32,820 nucleotides of DNA from Gemmataceae bacterium (GTDB taxonomy: Bacteria > Planctomycetota > Planctomycetia > Gemmatales > Gemmataceae): assembly GCA_003136315.1 (NCBI GenBank), contig PLDW01000409.1, positions 8,129-40,948 on the forward strand, written 5' to 3'. The notes below the pieces were generated by a model that did no database searches, was not told the origin of the DNA, and saw nothing but the letters and a program-made list of their open reading frames with translations. Positions 1 through 9,297 of this stretch are shown one piece after another. How positions within the stretch are numbered: the first letter of the stretch is position 1; each line of letters opens with the position of its first letter. Made by a program: the position numbers and the translations under genes.

Positions 1-3000
1 ACGTTCAACGTGACGCCCTCGACCACGGCCGCCATCACCGTGAACGGGAACCTTCCCGCCGCACCGGCCAGTCCCGGCGACACCCTGTCGGTCAACACCC
101 TCGGGGCCGGGGCCAGCGTCACGCCGACCCAGGTCGATGTCCCTGGATACGTGCCGATCAATTACGCCACGATCGAGACGATCGACCTGATCGGCGGCCC
201 GGTCGTGGTGACCGGCGGCAACAACCTCGTCCTGAACGCCACTGGGGCGACCTCTGGCAACTACCAGCTCGATTCCGGGCCGGTGGTGAACTTCACCGGG
301 ATCACATCCTTTACGTGGAACGGCGGGGCTGGCACCGACACGATGACGATCAACAATGCGGGCGGCACTTTGACCGTCCCGATCATTTACACAGGGAGCG
401 TCGGCGGGGCCAATACCCTGCTAGTCGAGGGCGGCAGTTACGCGAGTGGAGTCAACACAGCGACCGGGGCCGGGGCGGGGACATTGCAGTACATGGGTGG
501 CACTTCGGGCAACTCCGGGTTGATCACTTACTCCAATTTGTCGCCTGTCCAGGACACAACCACGGTCACCAACTACACGATCAATTCGTTCGGGAGCCCG
601 GACACGATCAACGTCGTCAACGGGCCGGTGGTCTCCGGCTTCCAGACGGACGAGGTCAACAGCACCCCCGATGACACGTTCGAACTGACCGATTTCGCCA
701 ACAAGACGAATGTGACTGTGATCGGGACGGACAACGACACAGCGACGGTCAACTACACCACCGCGGCCGTCGGCCTGGCCACGTTGACCCTCGAAGCAGC
801 CCCGACGGTCAACGTCCTGGCGACACCGGCCACGGTGGCCACCACAATCAACTCCCCGGGCAACAACAGCACGGTCACGATCGGCAATGCCGGGTTGCTT
901 TCCGGAATTCAGGGGCCAGTGACCGTCCTCAACACTCCGGCCTTCACCACTCTGGTCATCGACGATAGTGCCGATGCGACTCCGGAGACCGCCAGCCTGA
1001 CCACGACGGTCATCGGCGGGTTCACCTACGGCACTCTGACCGGGTTAGGGATGGGGCCGTCTGCATTCGTCAACTACTCGATCCTGGACCCGACGTTCGG
1101 GAGTTTTGCCGGGACGCCATCGGTGACGATCGATGCCGGGACGGGTGCGGACACGATCCTGGTTGACCAGACCGCCCCGGCCGCTACCTTGACCACCAAC
1201 ACGACCACGATCAACACCAACACCGGTGCCGACACAGTCAACATCCAGGCGACCAGCGCCAATGAGAGTTACATCATCGCCGCTGCGGCCGGGGCTGGAG
1301 CAGACGCTGTGAATATCGGCAGTCTCGCCCCTACGGTGTCTGGCGGCACCCTGGTGAACATCGACGGCTCGGTCGAGGTCGATAATGCTTCGGGGACCAC
1401 CGCCCTGACGATCGACGACAGCGGCGATGGCACCTCGCAATCCGCGACACTTGGTAACACGACGGTCGGGGCGACGACCTACGGTCAACTGACCGGCCTC
1501 GGGAACTCGGCGGCGATCACCTACGCGGTCTCCGCGCCGCAGGCAGTCAACTCGGTCACGATTAACACGTCGAACGGTGTGGCGACGACGGTCTTGATCG
1601 ACCAGACCGCCGCTTCGGACACGCCCTTCACAACCGAACTGCATTACGGGAACATGTTCGGCACTGGGGACACAGCCAACATCCAGGCCACCGGGGCGAA
1701 CATTAGCTATCTGGTGGATATCCCCGATATGTTCCCCGGCACCGGCACGGTGAACATCGGCAGCCTGGCCCCGACGACCACCGGGGGCACGCTGACCGGG
1801 ATCCAGGGGTCCATTCAGATCTCCGATGTCGGTGGGCCTTACGCCCTGACGATGGACGACAGCGGGGACGCAACGGGGCGGACCGCCACCCTGGACGAAA
1901 CGACCATCGGCGGGATTGTGTACGGAGTGCTGGAAGCCGGTGCGATCGGCCTCGGGAACGCAGCTCCAATCGAGTACGAGGGGTTTGGGGTCACGCCCTT
2001 CACGTTGAATGGCGGACCGGGCGGCAACACCATCACCGTGGATCAGCCGGGCTTCGGTACGTTCGGTGGGTCGGTGATCAACCCGGGAACCGGGACGAAC
2101 ACGATCAACATCGAGGAACTCGGCGTTCAAAACGGAGATGGTAATAACTATACGATCAACGGCCAGGTGAACGGTGCCCTGGCCGCAGCCAACACGATTA
2201 ACCTCGGGCTGGCCAACTCGACCCAGGGGATCAACGCCACGGTCACGGTGCAGGGAACTTCGCCGGCCACCGAGGTGATCAACCTGAACGATCAGGCGGA
2301 CCCCGGCAACGACACGATCCATGTGACCAGCACGCAGGTGGGCGGCGGGGCGTACCTCGGGGCCGTCACCGCGGGCGGGCCATTCGGAACAGCCGGTCCC
2401 GGCGGCCTCCTGAATTACGACGGCACGACGACCACCCTGAACATCAACGCCGGGACCGGAGCGAACACGTTCAACATCGACGGAACCGGCGCGACCGGGA
2501 CTGCCTCTCCGGCTGGCACCACGATCACCAACGGCACCACCGCCGGGCTGAGCACCTGGGAGATCAACGGCCACGGCCTGACCGGTGCCAACGTGTTCAC
2601 CGGGAGCACAGCGGGCGGGATCGATCAGTTCACCCTGAACACAGGCCCCGGCCCCGGCGGGTTCGGGCCAGGCATAACCGGAGCGTCTGTGCTGATCGAC
2701 GGCGGGGCAGCCATCGGCACCGCAGCCTACACTCCCCCGCCTGCCACGCCGTCCGGCGCTGCGCCGGCGGCCGACACCCTCACCATCAACGGCATCTCGC
2801 CAGATGGCGGCCCGGCACCGGCTGTGACCGACACCTTGACCAACTCGACCGGTGGGGGGGACTTCACCGGGCTTGGGACCACGGTGACTGTCAACAACAT
2901 CGCCCAGGAGTCGTTTGTTGCGGCCCCCGGGAACGATACCTCGTTCACCCTGGCCGACGCCACACCGGGCGGGGCCGCCGGGAGTATTACCACCCCGCAG

Positions 3001-6000
3001 ACACCCCAGGATGGGATCGTTATCGCGCCGACCGGGCCGCAATCGGCCCGGGCGGTGCTCGACAACGGCCCGACGGCCTTCTCGCCGGTCGTTTACGTGT
3101 CGAACATTGATGGGACGTTCACCGTCAACGGGAACCCGGCTGGCCGGGCAACCAACGACACCCTGGCCGTTGTGGGTCCAAGCGATGGGGCTAACGGTGG
3201 TATCGGAGGAGCACCGTACTACGAGCCGACCACTCCGAACAGTGCCAGTACGATCACGCTCAGCGATTTGCAGGTGAGCATCAATAACGCGGGCCTGGGC
3301 GGTGCCTTGTTGCCCGTGAACATTACCACCGTGAGCTTCGCGGCCCTGTTCGTCATCGGCGGGAACCAGGCCGGCCCGGTCGGCGATACGTTCATCGCCA
3401 CCCCGTCCGCCATCCTTCCGATCTTCGTGAACGGCCGGAACCCGACAGCCGGGAATGTCCCCGGAGACACGCTCATCCTGAACGCGACCGGGATCGCTCA
3501 GCTTTACCAGGACCCGAATGACCCGACCCAGCTCAAGTTCGAGGATGCGGCCACGAGCGGCACCATCACCTTCACCAACATCGAAACCATCCTCGTGACA
3601 TCTGCCATTCATCGTCTGGACATTCTGGGCGACCTGGGGTACGGGGCCTCCGGCGGGGCGGCCGATAGCCCGATGCAGGACACGGTGGACATCACCGGCA
3701 CCACCCCACCGGGCGGCCCCGGCCCCGATACATTCGGAGCCGGAACAGGCACCCTCAACGGCCTGGCGTTCGGATTCGAGGGGATCTCTGATCTGCGGGT
3801 GACGCTCGGACAGGCCCCGGGTCATACCCAGGACGACGCGGTCAGCATCACCCCCTACGCCACCTCCGTCAATCCGTGGGGCACGTCCGTCACGGTCAAC
3901 GAGGGTCAGGGGCCGGCAAACACACTCACGTATGTCACTGCCCCGGGCATCACCAATAACACCGACCTGCTGGTGACGGGTGCCGCATCCGGGAATGTTG
4001 ACGCAGCCGGTATCGGATCGGGTACGAGCACTCAGGTGGTGCGGTTCTCGAACGTCCAGACAGTCACTGTGAACGATGGCACGAACGCCGGTGCGTTCGG
4101 CGACACCCTGGCGATCGACCTGGCCAATGGTAATGCGTCTGACACTGTGGATTTCCAGTACGCCGACCCGACCGGCCACACGACGCCGGACATCACCTTG
4201 CTCGGACTGCTCGCCGTTAACATGGACTCGGCGGACATCCCGGCCCTGACTGTGAACGGAGGCGCCACCACCGACACCTTCAATGTATTCGACCCGAGCC
4301 TGCCGGCCGGGACGAGCCTGCCGGTCAGCCTTATCCTCAACGGTGGTTTCGATACCAACAACTATAACACCCTGACGATCAACGGAGTGACTGGCGGCCC
4401 GAACACCTTCTTCAATGTTGCTGGTGCGAACCCGACCTCGGGGATCGCCGTGGATCTGGGTATCGCTGTCGCGAATTACACGAACGTTCAGGATCCGACC
4501 TTCGTCGGCGGTGGAGGAACATCGGCCGACACACTCGAACTGACCGGTTCCGGCACCCTGAGCGTGATCGGGACCGGCCCTGGCGCCGGTACGGCCACCA
4601 TCACTGGGCAGGCGGGGATCGCCTTCAGCAACTTCGGGACTGCATCCACGATCGACATGACCGGGACCGGGGGTTCGGACGTCTTCAGCGTCAGCCAGCC
4701 GGTCGGCTGGGGCATCCCGAACGTGGATGTCACCGAATCCCCGGCGTCGGCAACAGCCACTCTCCAACTGGTTGGCACCTCGAACAGCGACACTTTCACC
4801 TACAACCCAACTGCCGGGACGATCCTTGTCGATGACGGATCCGGCGCGACGGGCCAGACCACCTATACCGCCGTCGGGATCAACAAGTTCGCTGCGAACG
4901 GCGCGGGAGGGGCGGATAACGAACTCACCGTCACCTCTTACCTGCCGGGCAACGCCAGCCTGCCGAGCGGCACACTGGGCACCATCCCGCAGATCAGCTA
5001 CCAGAACTTCCAGTCGATCCTGGTCGGAACCCTGCCCACGTCGGGTTCGTTCAGCGCTGGACCTGTCAACGCCGGTACGCCCCTGACCATCGCCGTCAAT
5101 CCCGATGTGACCGTCAATACCGGGAGCCAGCCGTACACCGTGGTGATCACCGTGCCGCCAGCGGATGGGACCGCGGTCGTCAATCCTGCCAGCCTTCCCG
5201 GCACTCCGTTCCCGACGATTACCTACACGCCAAACACGAACTTCTTCGGGACGGACACGCTCTCGTACGTGGTCTACGACGCCAACGGCCAGGTGTCGGC
5301 GACACCCGGCGTCATTACGATCAGCGTCCTGGGGATCGCTCACACCCCGACAGTAGCGGTGACCAACACGCAGCCGGTGATCGACGAGGAAGGGTCGCCC
5401 GCCGCGCTGAGCATCGTAGGAACCCTGAGCCCGTCGGCCAACGCGGCCGAGGTGCTGTCGTATACGATCAGCGGAGTTCCCGCGAACGCGACGTTCAATC
5501 ACGGGACAAACGCGGGAGGCGGGACCTGGACATTCACCCAGGCCCAACTCGCTGGCCTGACGATCACCGTCGCAGAGGGGCCGGCAACGCTCGACTTGAC
5601 AGTGACCGCGACCTCAACCGTGACGGCGGGTGTCGGGGGCGCCACGGCCGGAACCATCGCAGCGGCCCCGGCGAACACCGCCACATCGGCGGGCGTGCCG
5701 CTGGTGGTGATGGTGAACGTATTGGTCGTCGACCCGACCGCGACCATTAGCAACAATGGGCCGGTGCTCGAGGGGAACCCGGTCACGGTCTCCCTGACGA
5801 ACCCGTTCTCCCCCTCCGCGCCCGCCACCGCGGCCGGGTTCCATTACAGCTTCGCCCTGGCTCCGAGCGGCCTCCTGAACTCCTACAGCTCGGCCTCGAC
5901 TTCGAACTCGGCTTCCTTCACCTTCGCTCATTACGGGATCTACACCGTCTATGGCCAGATCATCGACAGGGATGGCGGGTTCACCGACTACTCGACCACG

Positions 6001-7329
6001 GTGACCGTCGAGGCCATCGCCCACGCCCCAACCGTCACCGTCACCAGTCCGGTCAGCGAGGTTCTCGGCAATGCGGTCCCGATCTCGATCACGGTCACCC
6101 CGAGCACGGCCGCCGACCCGAACGAAGTCCTGACGTACCAGATCACCGGCGTGCCGGCGACCGCAACATTTAACAACGGAACGAACGACGGTGGCGGAAC
6201 CTGGACCTTCGTTGCGGCCGACCTGAAGGGATTGACGTTCACGGCCGGGGGCGGCCCGGGAGCGATCGACATGACCGTCTCGGTCACCTCCAGCGTGAAC
6301 CCGAGCGTTCCGGCCGATCAGCAGGGGCCGGCAGACCTGTTGACCGCCACGACGACCGAACCGCTCACAGTGAATGTCTCGGTCGAGTCGATCTACGCGG
6401 TCGGTACTGGACCAGGCGGAGGCCCAGTCGTTCACGTGTACAACCCGTCCGGCAACCTGATCGGTAGTTTCTACGCCTACGACCCAACCTTCCGCGGTGG
6501 CGTGACCGTGGCGGTGGGCGATATCAACGGCGACGGCTACCCCGACATCATCACCGGAACGGGGCCGGGCGGTGGGCCGAACGTGAAGGTGTTCGATGGC
6601 CGGACGTTCCAGCAGATCGACAGCTTCATGGCGTTCAACTCGGACTTCCGCGGTGGCATCAATGTTGCCGTGGGCGACCTCAGCGGCAACGGTCAAGAGG
6701 ACATCGTGGTCGGTGCTGGCACCGGCGGCGGCCCGGTGATCCAGGTCTACAGCGGTCCGGGTTTCACGACCATGACCGCCAGCTTCTTCGCTTACAGTTC
6801 GACCTTCCGGGGTGGTGTGAATGTCGCTGTCGCTGACGTCAACAACAGCGGCCATGCGGACATCATTGCCGGTGCTGGCAACGGTGGTGGTCCCCAGGTG
6901 GAAGTATTCGACGGCAAGACCCATGCCGTGATCAACTCGTTCTTCGCCTACGGTTCGGCTGAACAGGGCGGGGTCAACGTCGCAGCTGGCGACCTCTACG
7001 GTGACGGCAATGTGGAAATCGTGACCGGTCCGGGTATCGGTGGCGGGGCCACTCTGAACGTCTTCAACGCACTGACCGGCGCGATGGAGCAGAGTATCAC
7101 CGCATTCGGACCCGACTCCCGGACTGGCCTGCCGCTGACGAACGGATTGACAGTCGCCGTTGAGGGACTTGCCGCGGGGAACACCCCCGTCATACTCGCC
7201 GGGACCGGCCCGGACTATTCCGCGGAGGTCTCGATCCTCAACGCCAAGACTTTGGCCCAGTTGAACGTCGTCCTCCCCTTCAGCGGCCCCGACGGAGTCG
7301 ACTTCAACGGAGGTGTCTACGTCGGCTAA
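1..7329 (+). CDS. Giant secreted adhesin-like protein with FG-GAP repeats, 5' end outside window
   Basis: The frame is open at the left edge (codons at 1-9 are in frame), so the N-terminus and any signal peptide lie outside. The visible 2,442 codons are rich in Thr, Gly, Asn, Ala and Val and nearly free of Cys and Lys, as in extracellular beta-rich repeat proteins. Numbering from the GTG at 10: four diverged copies of a ~147-residue unit at about 300-810; a long low-complexity stretch with many G-x-x-T-x-N/D segments; Ig/cadherin-like modules near 1680-1780; a PKD-like module near 1915-2000; and from about 2130 to the end a run of FG-GAP/VCBS-type repeats of about 60 residues with D-x-N-G-D-G-style calcium loops (for example DINGDGYPD). 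The C-terminus is YVG followed by TAA, with no sorting signal I recognise. A role in surface adhesion or matrix is inferred from architecture. The domain class is fairly sure; the function is not known. Confidence 0.85.
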   Translation, partial: TFNVTPSTTAAITVNGNLPAAPASPGDTLSVNTLGAGASVTPTQVDVPGYVPINYATIETIDLIGGPVVVTGGNNLVLNATGATSGNYQLDSGPVVNFTGITSFTWNGGAGTDTMTINNAGGTLTVPIIYTGSVGGANTLLVEGGSYASGVNTATGAGAGTLQYMGGTSGNSGLITYSNLSPVQDTTTVTNYTINSFGSPDTINVVNGPVVSGFQTDEVNSTPDDTFELTDFANKTNVTVIGTDNDTATVNYTTAAVGLATLTLEAAPTVNVLATPATVATTINSPGNNSTVTIGNAGLLSGIQGPVTVLNTPAFTTLVIDDSADATPETASLTTTVIGGFTYGTLTGLGMGPSAFVNYSILDPTFGSFAGTPSVTIDAGTGADTILVDQTAPAATLTTNTTTINTNTGADTVNIQATSANESYIIAAAAGAGADAVNIGSLAPTVSGGTLVNIDGSVEVDNASGTTALTIDDSGDGTSQSATLGNTTVGATTYGQLTGLGNSAAITYAVSAPQAVNSVTINTSNGVATTVLIDQTAASDTPFTTELHYGNMFGTGDTANIQATGANISYLVDIPDMFPGTGTVNIGSLAPTTTGGTLTGIQGSIQISDVGGPYALTMDDSGDATGRTATLDETTIGGIVYGVLEAGAIGLGNAAPIEYEGFGVTPFTLNGGPGGNTITVDQPGFGTFGGSVINPGTGTNTINIEELGVQNGDGNNYTINGQVNGALAAANTINLGLANSTQGINATVTVQGTSPATEVINLNDQADPGNDTIHVTSTQVGGGAYLGAVTAGGPFGTAGPGGLLNYDGTTTTLNINAGTGANTFNIDGTGATGTASPAGTTITNGTTAGLSTWEINGHGLTGANVFTGSTAGGIDQFTLNTGPGPGGFGPGITGASVLIDGGAAIGTAAYTPPPATPSGAAPAADTLTINGISPDGGPAPAVTDTLTNSTGGGDFTGLGTTVTVNNIAQESFVAAPGNDTSFTLADATPGGAAGSITTPQTPQDGIVIAPTGPQSARAVLDNGPTAFSPVVYVSNIDGTFTVNGNPAGRATNDTLAVVGPSDGANGGIGGAPYYEPTTPNSASTITLSDLQVSINNAGLGGALLPVNITTVSFAALFVIGGNQAGPVGDTFIATPSAILPIFVNGRNPTAGNVPGDTLILNATGIAQLYQDPNDPTQLKFEDAATSGTITFTNIETILVTSAIHRLDILGDLGYGASGGAADSPMQDTVDITGTTPPGGPGPDTFGAGTGTLNGLAFGFEGISDLRVTLGQAPGHTQDDAVSITPYATSVNPWGTSVTVNEGQGPANTLTYVTAPGITNNTDLLVTGAASGNVDAAGIGSGTSTQVVRFSNVQTVTVNDGTNAGAFGDTLAIDLANGNASDTVDFQYADPTGHTTPDITLLGLLAVNMDSADIPALTVNGGATTDTFNVFDPSLPAGTSLPVSLILNGGFDTNNYNTLTINGVTGGPNTFFNVAGANPTSGIAVDLGIAVANYTNVQDPTFVGGGGTSADTLELTGSGTLSVIGTGPGAGTATITGQAGIAFSNFGTASTIDMTGTGGSDVFSVSQPVGWGIPNVDVTESPASATATLQLVGTSNSDTFTYNPTAGTILVDDGSGATGQTTYTAVGINKFAANGAGGADNELTVTSYLPGNASLPSGTLGTIPQISYQNFQSILVGTLPTSGSFSAGPVNAGTPLTIAVNPDVTVNTGSQPYTVVITVPPADGTAVVNPASLPGTPFPTITYTPNTNFFGTDTLSYVVYDANGQVSATPGVITISVLGIAHTPTVAVTNTQPVIDEEGSPAALSIVGTLSPSANAAEVLSYTISGVPANATFNHGTNAGGGTWTFTQAQLAGLTITVAEGPATLDLTVTATSTVTAGVGGATAGTIAAAPANTATSAGVPLVVMVNVLVVDPTATISNNGPVLEGNPVTVSLTNPFSPSAPATAAGFHYSFALAPSGLLNSYSSASTSNSASFTFAHYGIYTVYGQIIDRDGGFTDYSTTVTVEAIAHAPTVTVTSPVSEVLGNAVPISITVTPSTAADPNEVLTYQITGVPATATFNNGTNDGGGTWTFVAADLKGLTFTAGGGPGAIDMTVSVTSSVNPSVPADQQGPADLLTATTTEPLTVNVSVESIYAVGTGPGGGPVVHVYNPSGNLIGSFYAYDPTFRGGVTVAVGDINGDGYPDIITGTGPGGGPNVKVFDGRTFQQIDSFMAFNSDFRGGINVAVGDLSGNGQEDIVVGAGTGGGPVIQVYSGPGFTTMTASFFAYSSTFRGGVNVAVADVNNSGHADIIAGAGNGGGPQVEVFDGKTHAVINSFFAYGSAEQGGVNVAAGDLYGDGNVEIVTGPGIGGGATLNVFNALTGAMEQSITAFGPDSRTGLPLTNGLTVAVEGLAAGNTPVILAGTGPDYSAEVSILNAKTLAQLNVVLPFSGPDGVDFNGGVYVG
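880..2470 (+). repeat. Four in-frame tandem repeats (~147 codons) inside the giant gene
   Basis: A motif of the type L-T-x-D-D-S-x-D-x, followed about 13 residues later by TTxxGxxxYGxLTGLG, recurs in frame. Anchor residues sit near 317, 468, 615 and 759 (numbered from the GTG at 10), giving spacings of 151, 147 and 144 codons. Between anchors the units share VLIDQTA and NIxSLAP-type segments. The fourth copy is the most diverged (NLNDQADPGND). This is direct pattern matching by eye; boundaries are approximate. Confidence 0.65.
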
Positions 7330-7346
7330 GGTTTCTGGAATCGGAG

Positions 7347-8414
7347 TCACAGGCATACACTCTTACCCCGCTGAGCCTCCTGGCCCAGCGGGTTTTGCAT
7401 TGTGTGGCGAAGCCATCTGCCGCGAGATGCCGTTCGCCGGACGAGAAGTCTCGCCCCCGTCACGAGGCCAGGACCGGCTTTGCGATTAGCTGATCGAGGC
7501 GTCTCAACAACCCAAGAGGAACCTGGAACAGGGCCTGGTTCAAACTGACGTTGCCGCTTCGCCAATGACAAAGTTACCCCTCGCACCCACTCATTGAACC
7601 GTGCCGAGAACCCCTCTGCGAGTCCGTGACTTGGGCCGGCTATCCCGGAACATTCGTCCGAGTTTATTATGTGACACGTCCGGCTCTGCCCCGCTCGGGC
7701 ACTTTGGGCGCTTTGGGCATTCTGGGAGTGGACCACGTGAGCAGGGCGGGCCTGGGGGATGGGGCCAGCTTCGCCCACGAAGCCGCCCGCCGCAGCCGGG
7801 CCAGGTGGCTCGATTGGCACGTCAGAGGGAGGTGCCTGCCGTTGTGCGCATCCCTCCGCAGTTGGTGGAACTCCGAGTGAATGAGGGATGCTATCGGCCG
7901 TTCGGGCTTCCTTACCTTGGCATCTGGGGGTCGGGTCCGCTGGAGTCACACCCGCTGAGGCTGGCGTCTCGTCGGTCTGGGTGGCAGACATGACACCGGT
8001 CCCGATGGGTGAATGTGGGCGAGGCCCAGCGACTGGTGTTGGGCGCGAGCTTGGGGCAGGCGAAGACTGCTGCGGGCCTGGGCGGAGAAGCGGAATAGGG
8101 GGCTTGAAGCGGTCGTAGCGTGGCCGCGGTTTCCTCCATTCGCCGCGATTGTGTCGCTTGTAACCGGCAGTGGTGAGGGCAACCTCGACGACCAGAGCAA
8201 CGAACGTGTCGATGACCTCGAAGGGGGCATCCAGGGCCGCACAGGTCTCGCGTTCGATCTGCATTTCCAGGCGTTGGAGCTGGCGACGGTCGCGGGCCTC
8301 GATGTCCTCGCGGGCCGCGCGTTCGGCCTCCGGTCCGCAGCCGAAATATTCGCGGACGACCTTCCCCTCGACCCGCCTGGTGCGGGTGTAGTACCGACCC
8401 TTTTCCCAGCCCAT
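7347..8414 (-). CDS. KGRYYTR-family planctomycete hypothetical protein, C-terminus probably degenerate
   Basis: The first ~105 residues (MGWEKGRYYTRTRRVEGKVV through KRHNRGEWRKPR) look like a conserved small-protein family I associate with Gemmata-type genomes: a charged N-terminus with KGRYYTR and VVREYxGxG motifs, a coiled-coil-like Glu/Arg stretch (about 28-58), then a hydrophobic helix and a basic GEWRK end. Beyond that the 355-residue frame turns Pro/Ser/Gln-rich, and its last ~30 residues are simply the translation of intergenic repeat copy A. The reading frame after about residue 108 is therefore likely non-homologous read-through, so this may be a decayed gene or a coincidentally long frame after a lost stop. 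Start is the ATG at 8414, with only a weak GGGA upstream. Function unknown. Confidence 0.5.
   Translation of the reverse strand: MGWEKGRYYTRTRRVEGKVVREYFGCGPEAERAAREDIEARDRRQLQRLEMQIERETCAALDAPFEVIDTFVALVVEVALTTAGYKRHNRGEWRKPRPRYDRFKPPIPLLRPGPQQSSPAPSSRPTPVAGPRPHSPIGTGVMSATQTDETPASAGVTPADPTPRCQGKEARTADSIPHSLGVPPTAEGCAQRQAPPSDVPIEPPGPAAAGGFVGEAGPIPQARPAHVVHSQNAQSAQSARAGQSRTCHIINSDECSGIAGPSHGLAEGFSARFNEWVRGVTLSLAKRQRQFEPGPVPGSSWVVETPRSANRKAGPGLVTGARLLVRRTASRGRWLRHTMQNPLGQEAQRGKSVCL
7363..7454 (+). repeat. Intergenic direct repeat, copy A
   Basis: This 92-nt block matches 8559-8648 at an estimated 85% identity by eye. Shared stretches include CCCCGCTGAGCCT, CTGGCCCAGCGGG, TGTGTGGCGAAGCCA, GCCGCGAGAT and GAGAAGTCTCGC. 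It begins with a strong GC hairpin and continues with smaller inverted motifs (GGCGAAGCC; GAGA paired with TCTC). It lies 33 nt after the stop of the giant gene and runs through the 3' end of the minus-strand gene at 7347-8414. It looks like a dispersed intergenic element rather than a gene. Confidence 0.75.
7367..7396 (+). terminator. Rho-independent terminator of the giant gene
   Basis: CCCGCTG at 7367-7373 pairs perfectly with CAGCGGG at 7386-7392. Inner GCC/GGC can extend the stem, and TTTT follows directly at 7393-7396. It sits 37 nt after the TAA at 7327-7329. The stem belongs to repeat copy A, so a repeated element appears to serve as the terminator. Confidence 0.7.
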
Positions 8415-8739
8415 ACGAACGTCCCGTCTATGCCGTGAATTGTGTCCGTGGTCTTGCCCGCCAGTGGAGACTGGGGGTAGAGCCCACTCCAGGGTAACCA
8501 GGTGAGTTGCCTGCCGCTGAGAGGGGAGGTAACCGAGGGCTTCTGCCGGCTTTGTACTTTACCCCGCTGAGCCTACTGGCCCAGCGGGGGCTTTGTGTGG
8601 CGAAGCCACACGCCGCGAGATACCGTTTCGCCGGGCGAGAAGTCTCGCTACTGTCTCATCTGCTCGACTTCGCGAGGAAGTTCCCGGAGTCACTCGATAC
8701 AATCCCTGGTGTCGGCCGGTCCATCAGGAGATCGCCCGC
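8415..8739. other. Intergenic stretch without a gene
   Basis: This 325-nt interval lies between the divergent starts at 8414 (-) and 8740 (+). It holds repeat copy B and, just before it, an unassigned segment (8455-8555) with two GGTAACC/GGTAACCG-type strings. Short open frames here are unsupported. No sigma-70 promoter is convincing. Confidence 0.6.
8559..8648 (+). repeat. Intergenic direct repeat, copy B
   Basis: Second copy of the block at 7363-7454, in the same orientation and about 1.2 kb away. The leading hairpin is CCCCGCTG (8562-8569) with CAGCGGGG (8582-8589), one base pair longer than in copy A, but the T-tract is interrupted (GGC then TTT). It lies upstream of the gene at 8740. 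With copy A it brackets the KGRYYTR-family gene. Confidence 0.75.
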
Positions 8740-9297
8740 ATGGAATACGACCTGATCCGGCTGTTTGAACACCCGCTGAAGTTCCGCCGTTTCCTCCCCG
8801 CTGCAATCGTGATCTTCGGGGGGAACAGGGACACGGGGCAGTGTGAGATCGCAGTCGAGTGGAAGATGCAAGCGTCAGGCACTGCGAACAACGACACCCT
8901 CACGCTCTCCTGGGATGTGGAGACGCTCCGCCCGTGGTGCGCCGAGATCGATGAAGACCTCCATATCCTTCGGACCCTTGACGATGATCGAGCCACCCAG
9001 GTTATGGAAGCAGCGGTCATTGTGGCGGTCGCGGTCATGGCCCACGTCGAACCCAACACCCGCTTCACCCGCCGGTCGGCGACCCACAGCCGCCACGACT
9101 ACTACCTGAACGGAACCGACAACGAAATGATCGAAATTGCGGGGCGGTCTGATCATAGACTTGCTAGTTTGTTCAAAGGAAAGAAAGCCCAGAGTGATGG
9201 CAACCCAACCCTACGCAAACGGTGGGTGAGCGTGACCATCGTTCGGAAAGGGCCACGGAAGGGACCACAGAACCGGACGGAGGGGCTCCACCCATGA
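8740..9297 (+). CDS. Uncharacterised protein, first gene of a coupled pair
   Basis: 185 residues from the ATG at 8740, chosen because AGGAG at 8726-8730 is well placed and because the longer frame upstream runs through intergenic repeat copy B. The protein starts MEYDLIRLFEHPLKFRRFLP and carries an Ala/Val-rich hydrophobic helix near residues 88-104 (AAVIVAVAVMAHV). It then has FTRRSATHSRHDYYLNG, MIEIAGRSD and a basic C-terminus ending NRTEGLHP. There is no signal peptide and I recognise no catalytic motif. Its TGA overlaps the ATG of the next gene (ATGA at 9294-9297), so the two are translationally coupled and probably act together. I recall similar planctomycete hypothetical proteins but no assigned function. 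Confidence 0.8.
   Translation: MEYDLIRLFEHPLKFRRFLPAAIVIFGGNRDTGQCEIAVEWKMQASGTANNDTLTLSWDVETLRPWCAEIDEDLHILRTLDDDRATQVMEAAVIVAVAVMAHVEPNTRFTRRSATHSRHDYYLNGTDNEMIEIAGRSDHRLASLFKGKKAQSDGNPTLRKRWVSVTIVRKGPRKGPQNRTEGLHP

Noticed and set aside
1045..5547. A 1,500-codon open frame on the minus strand
   Set aside because: It lies wholly inside the giant plus-strand gene, is Arg/Gly/Asp-rich with no family motif, and is expected in the opposite strand of GC-rich coding DNA. The plus strand has clear repeats and FG-GAP motifs.
5614..7356. A 580-codon minus-strand open frame
   Set aside because: Shadow of the FG-GAP region; it translates the repeats in reverse and shows no recognisable domain.
8507..8755. 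Small plus-strand gene starting before repeat B
   Set aside because: Most of it is the translation of the repeat itself; the better supported gene starts at 8740 in another frame.
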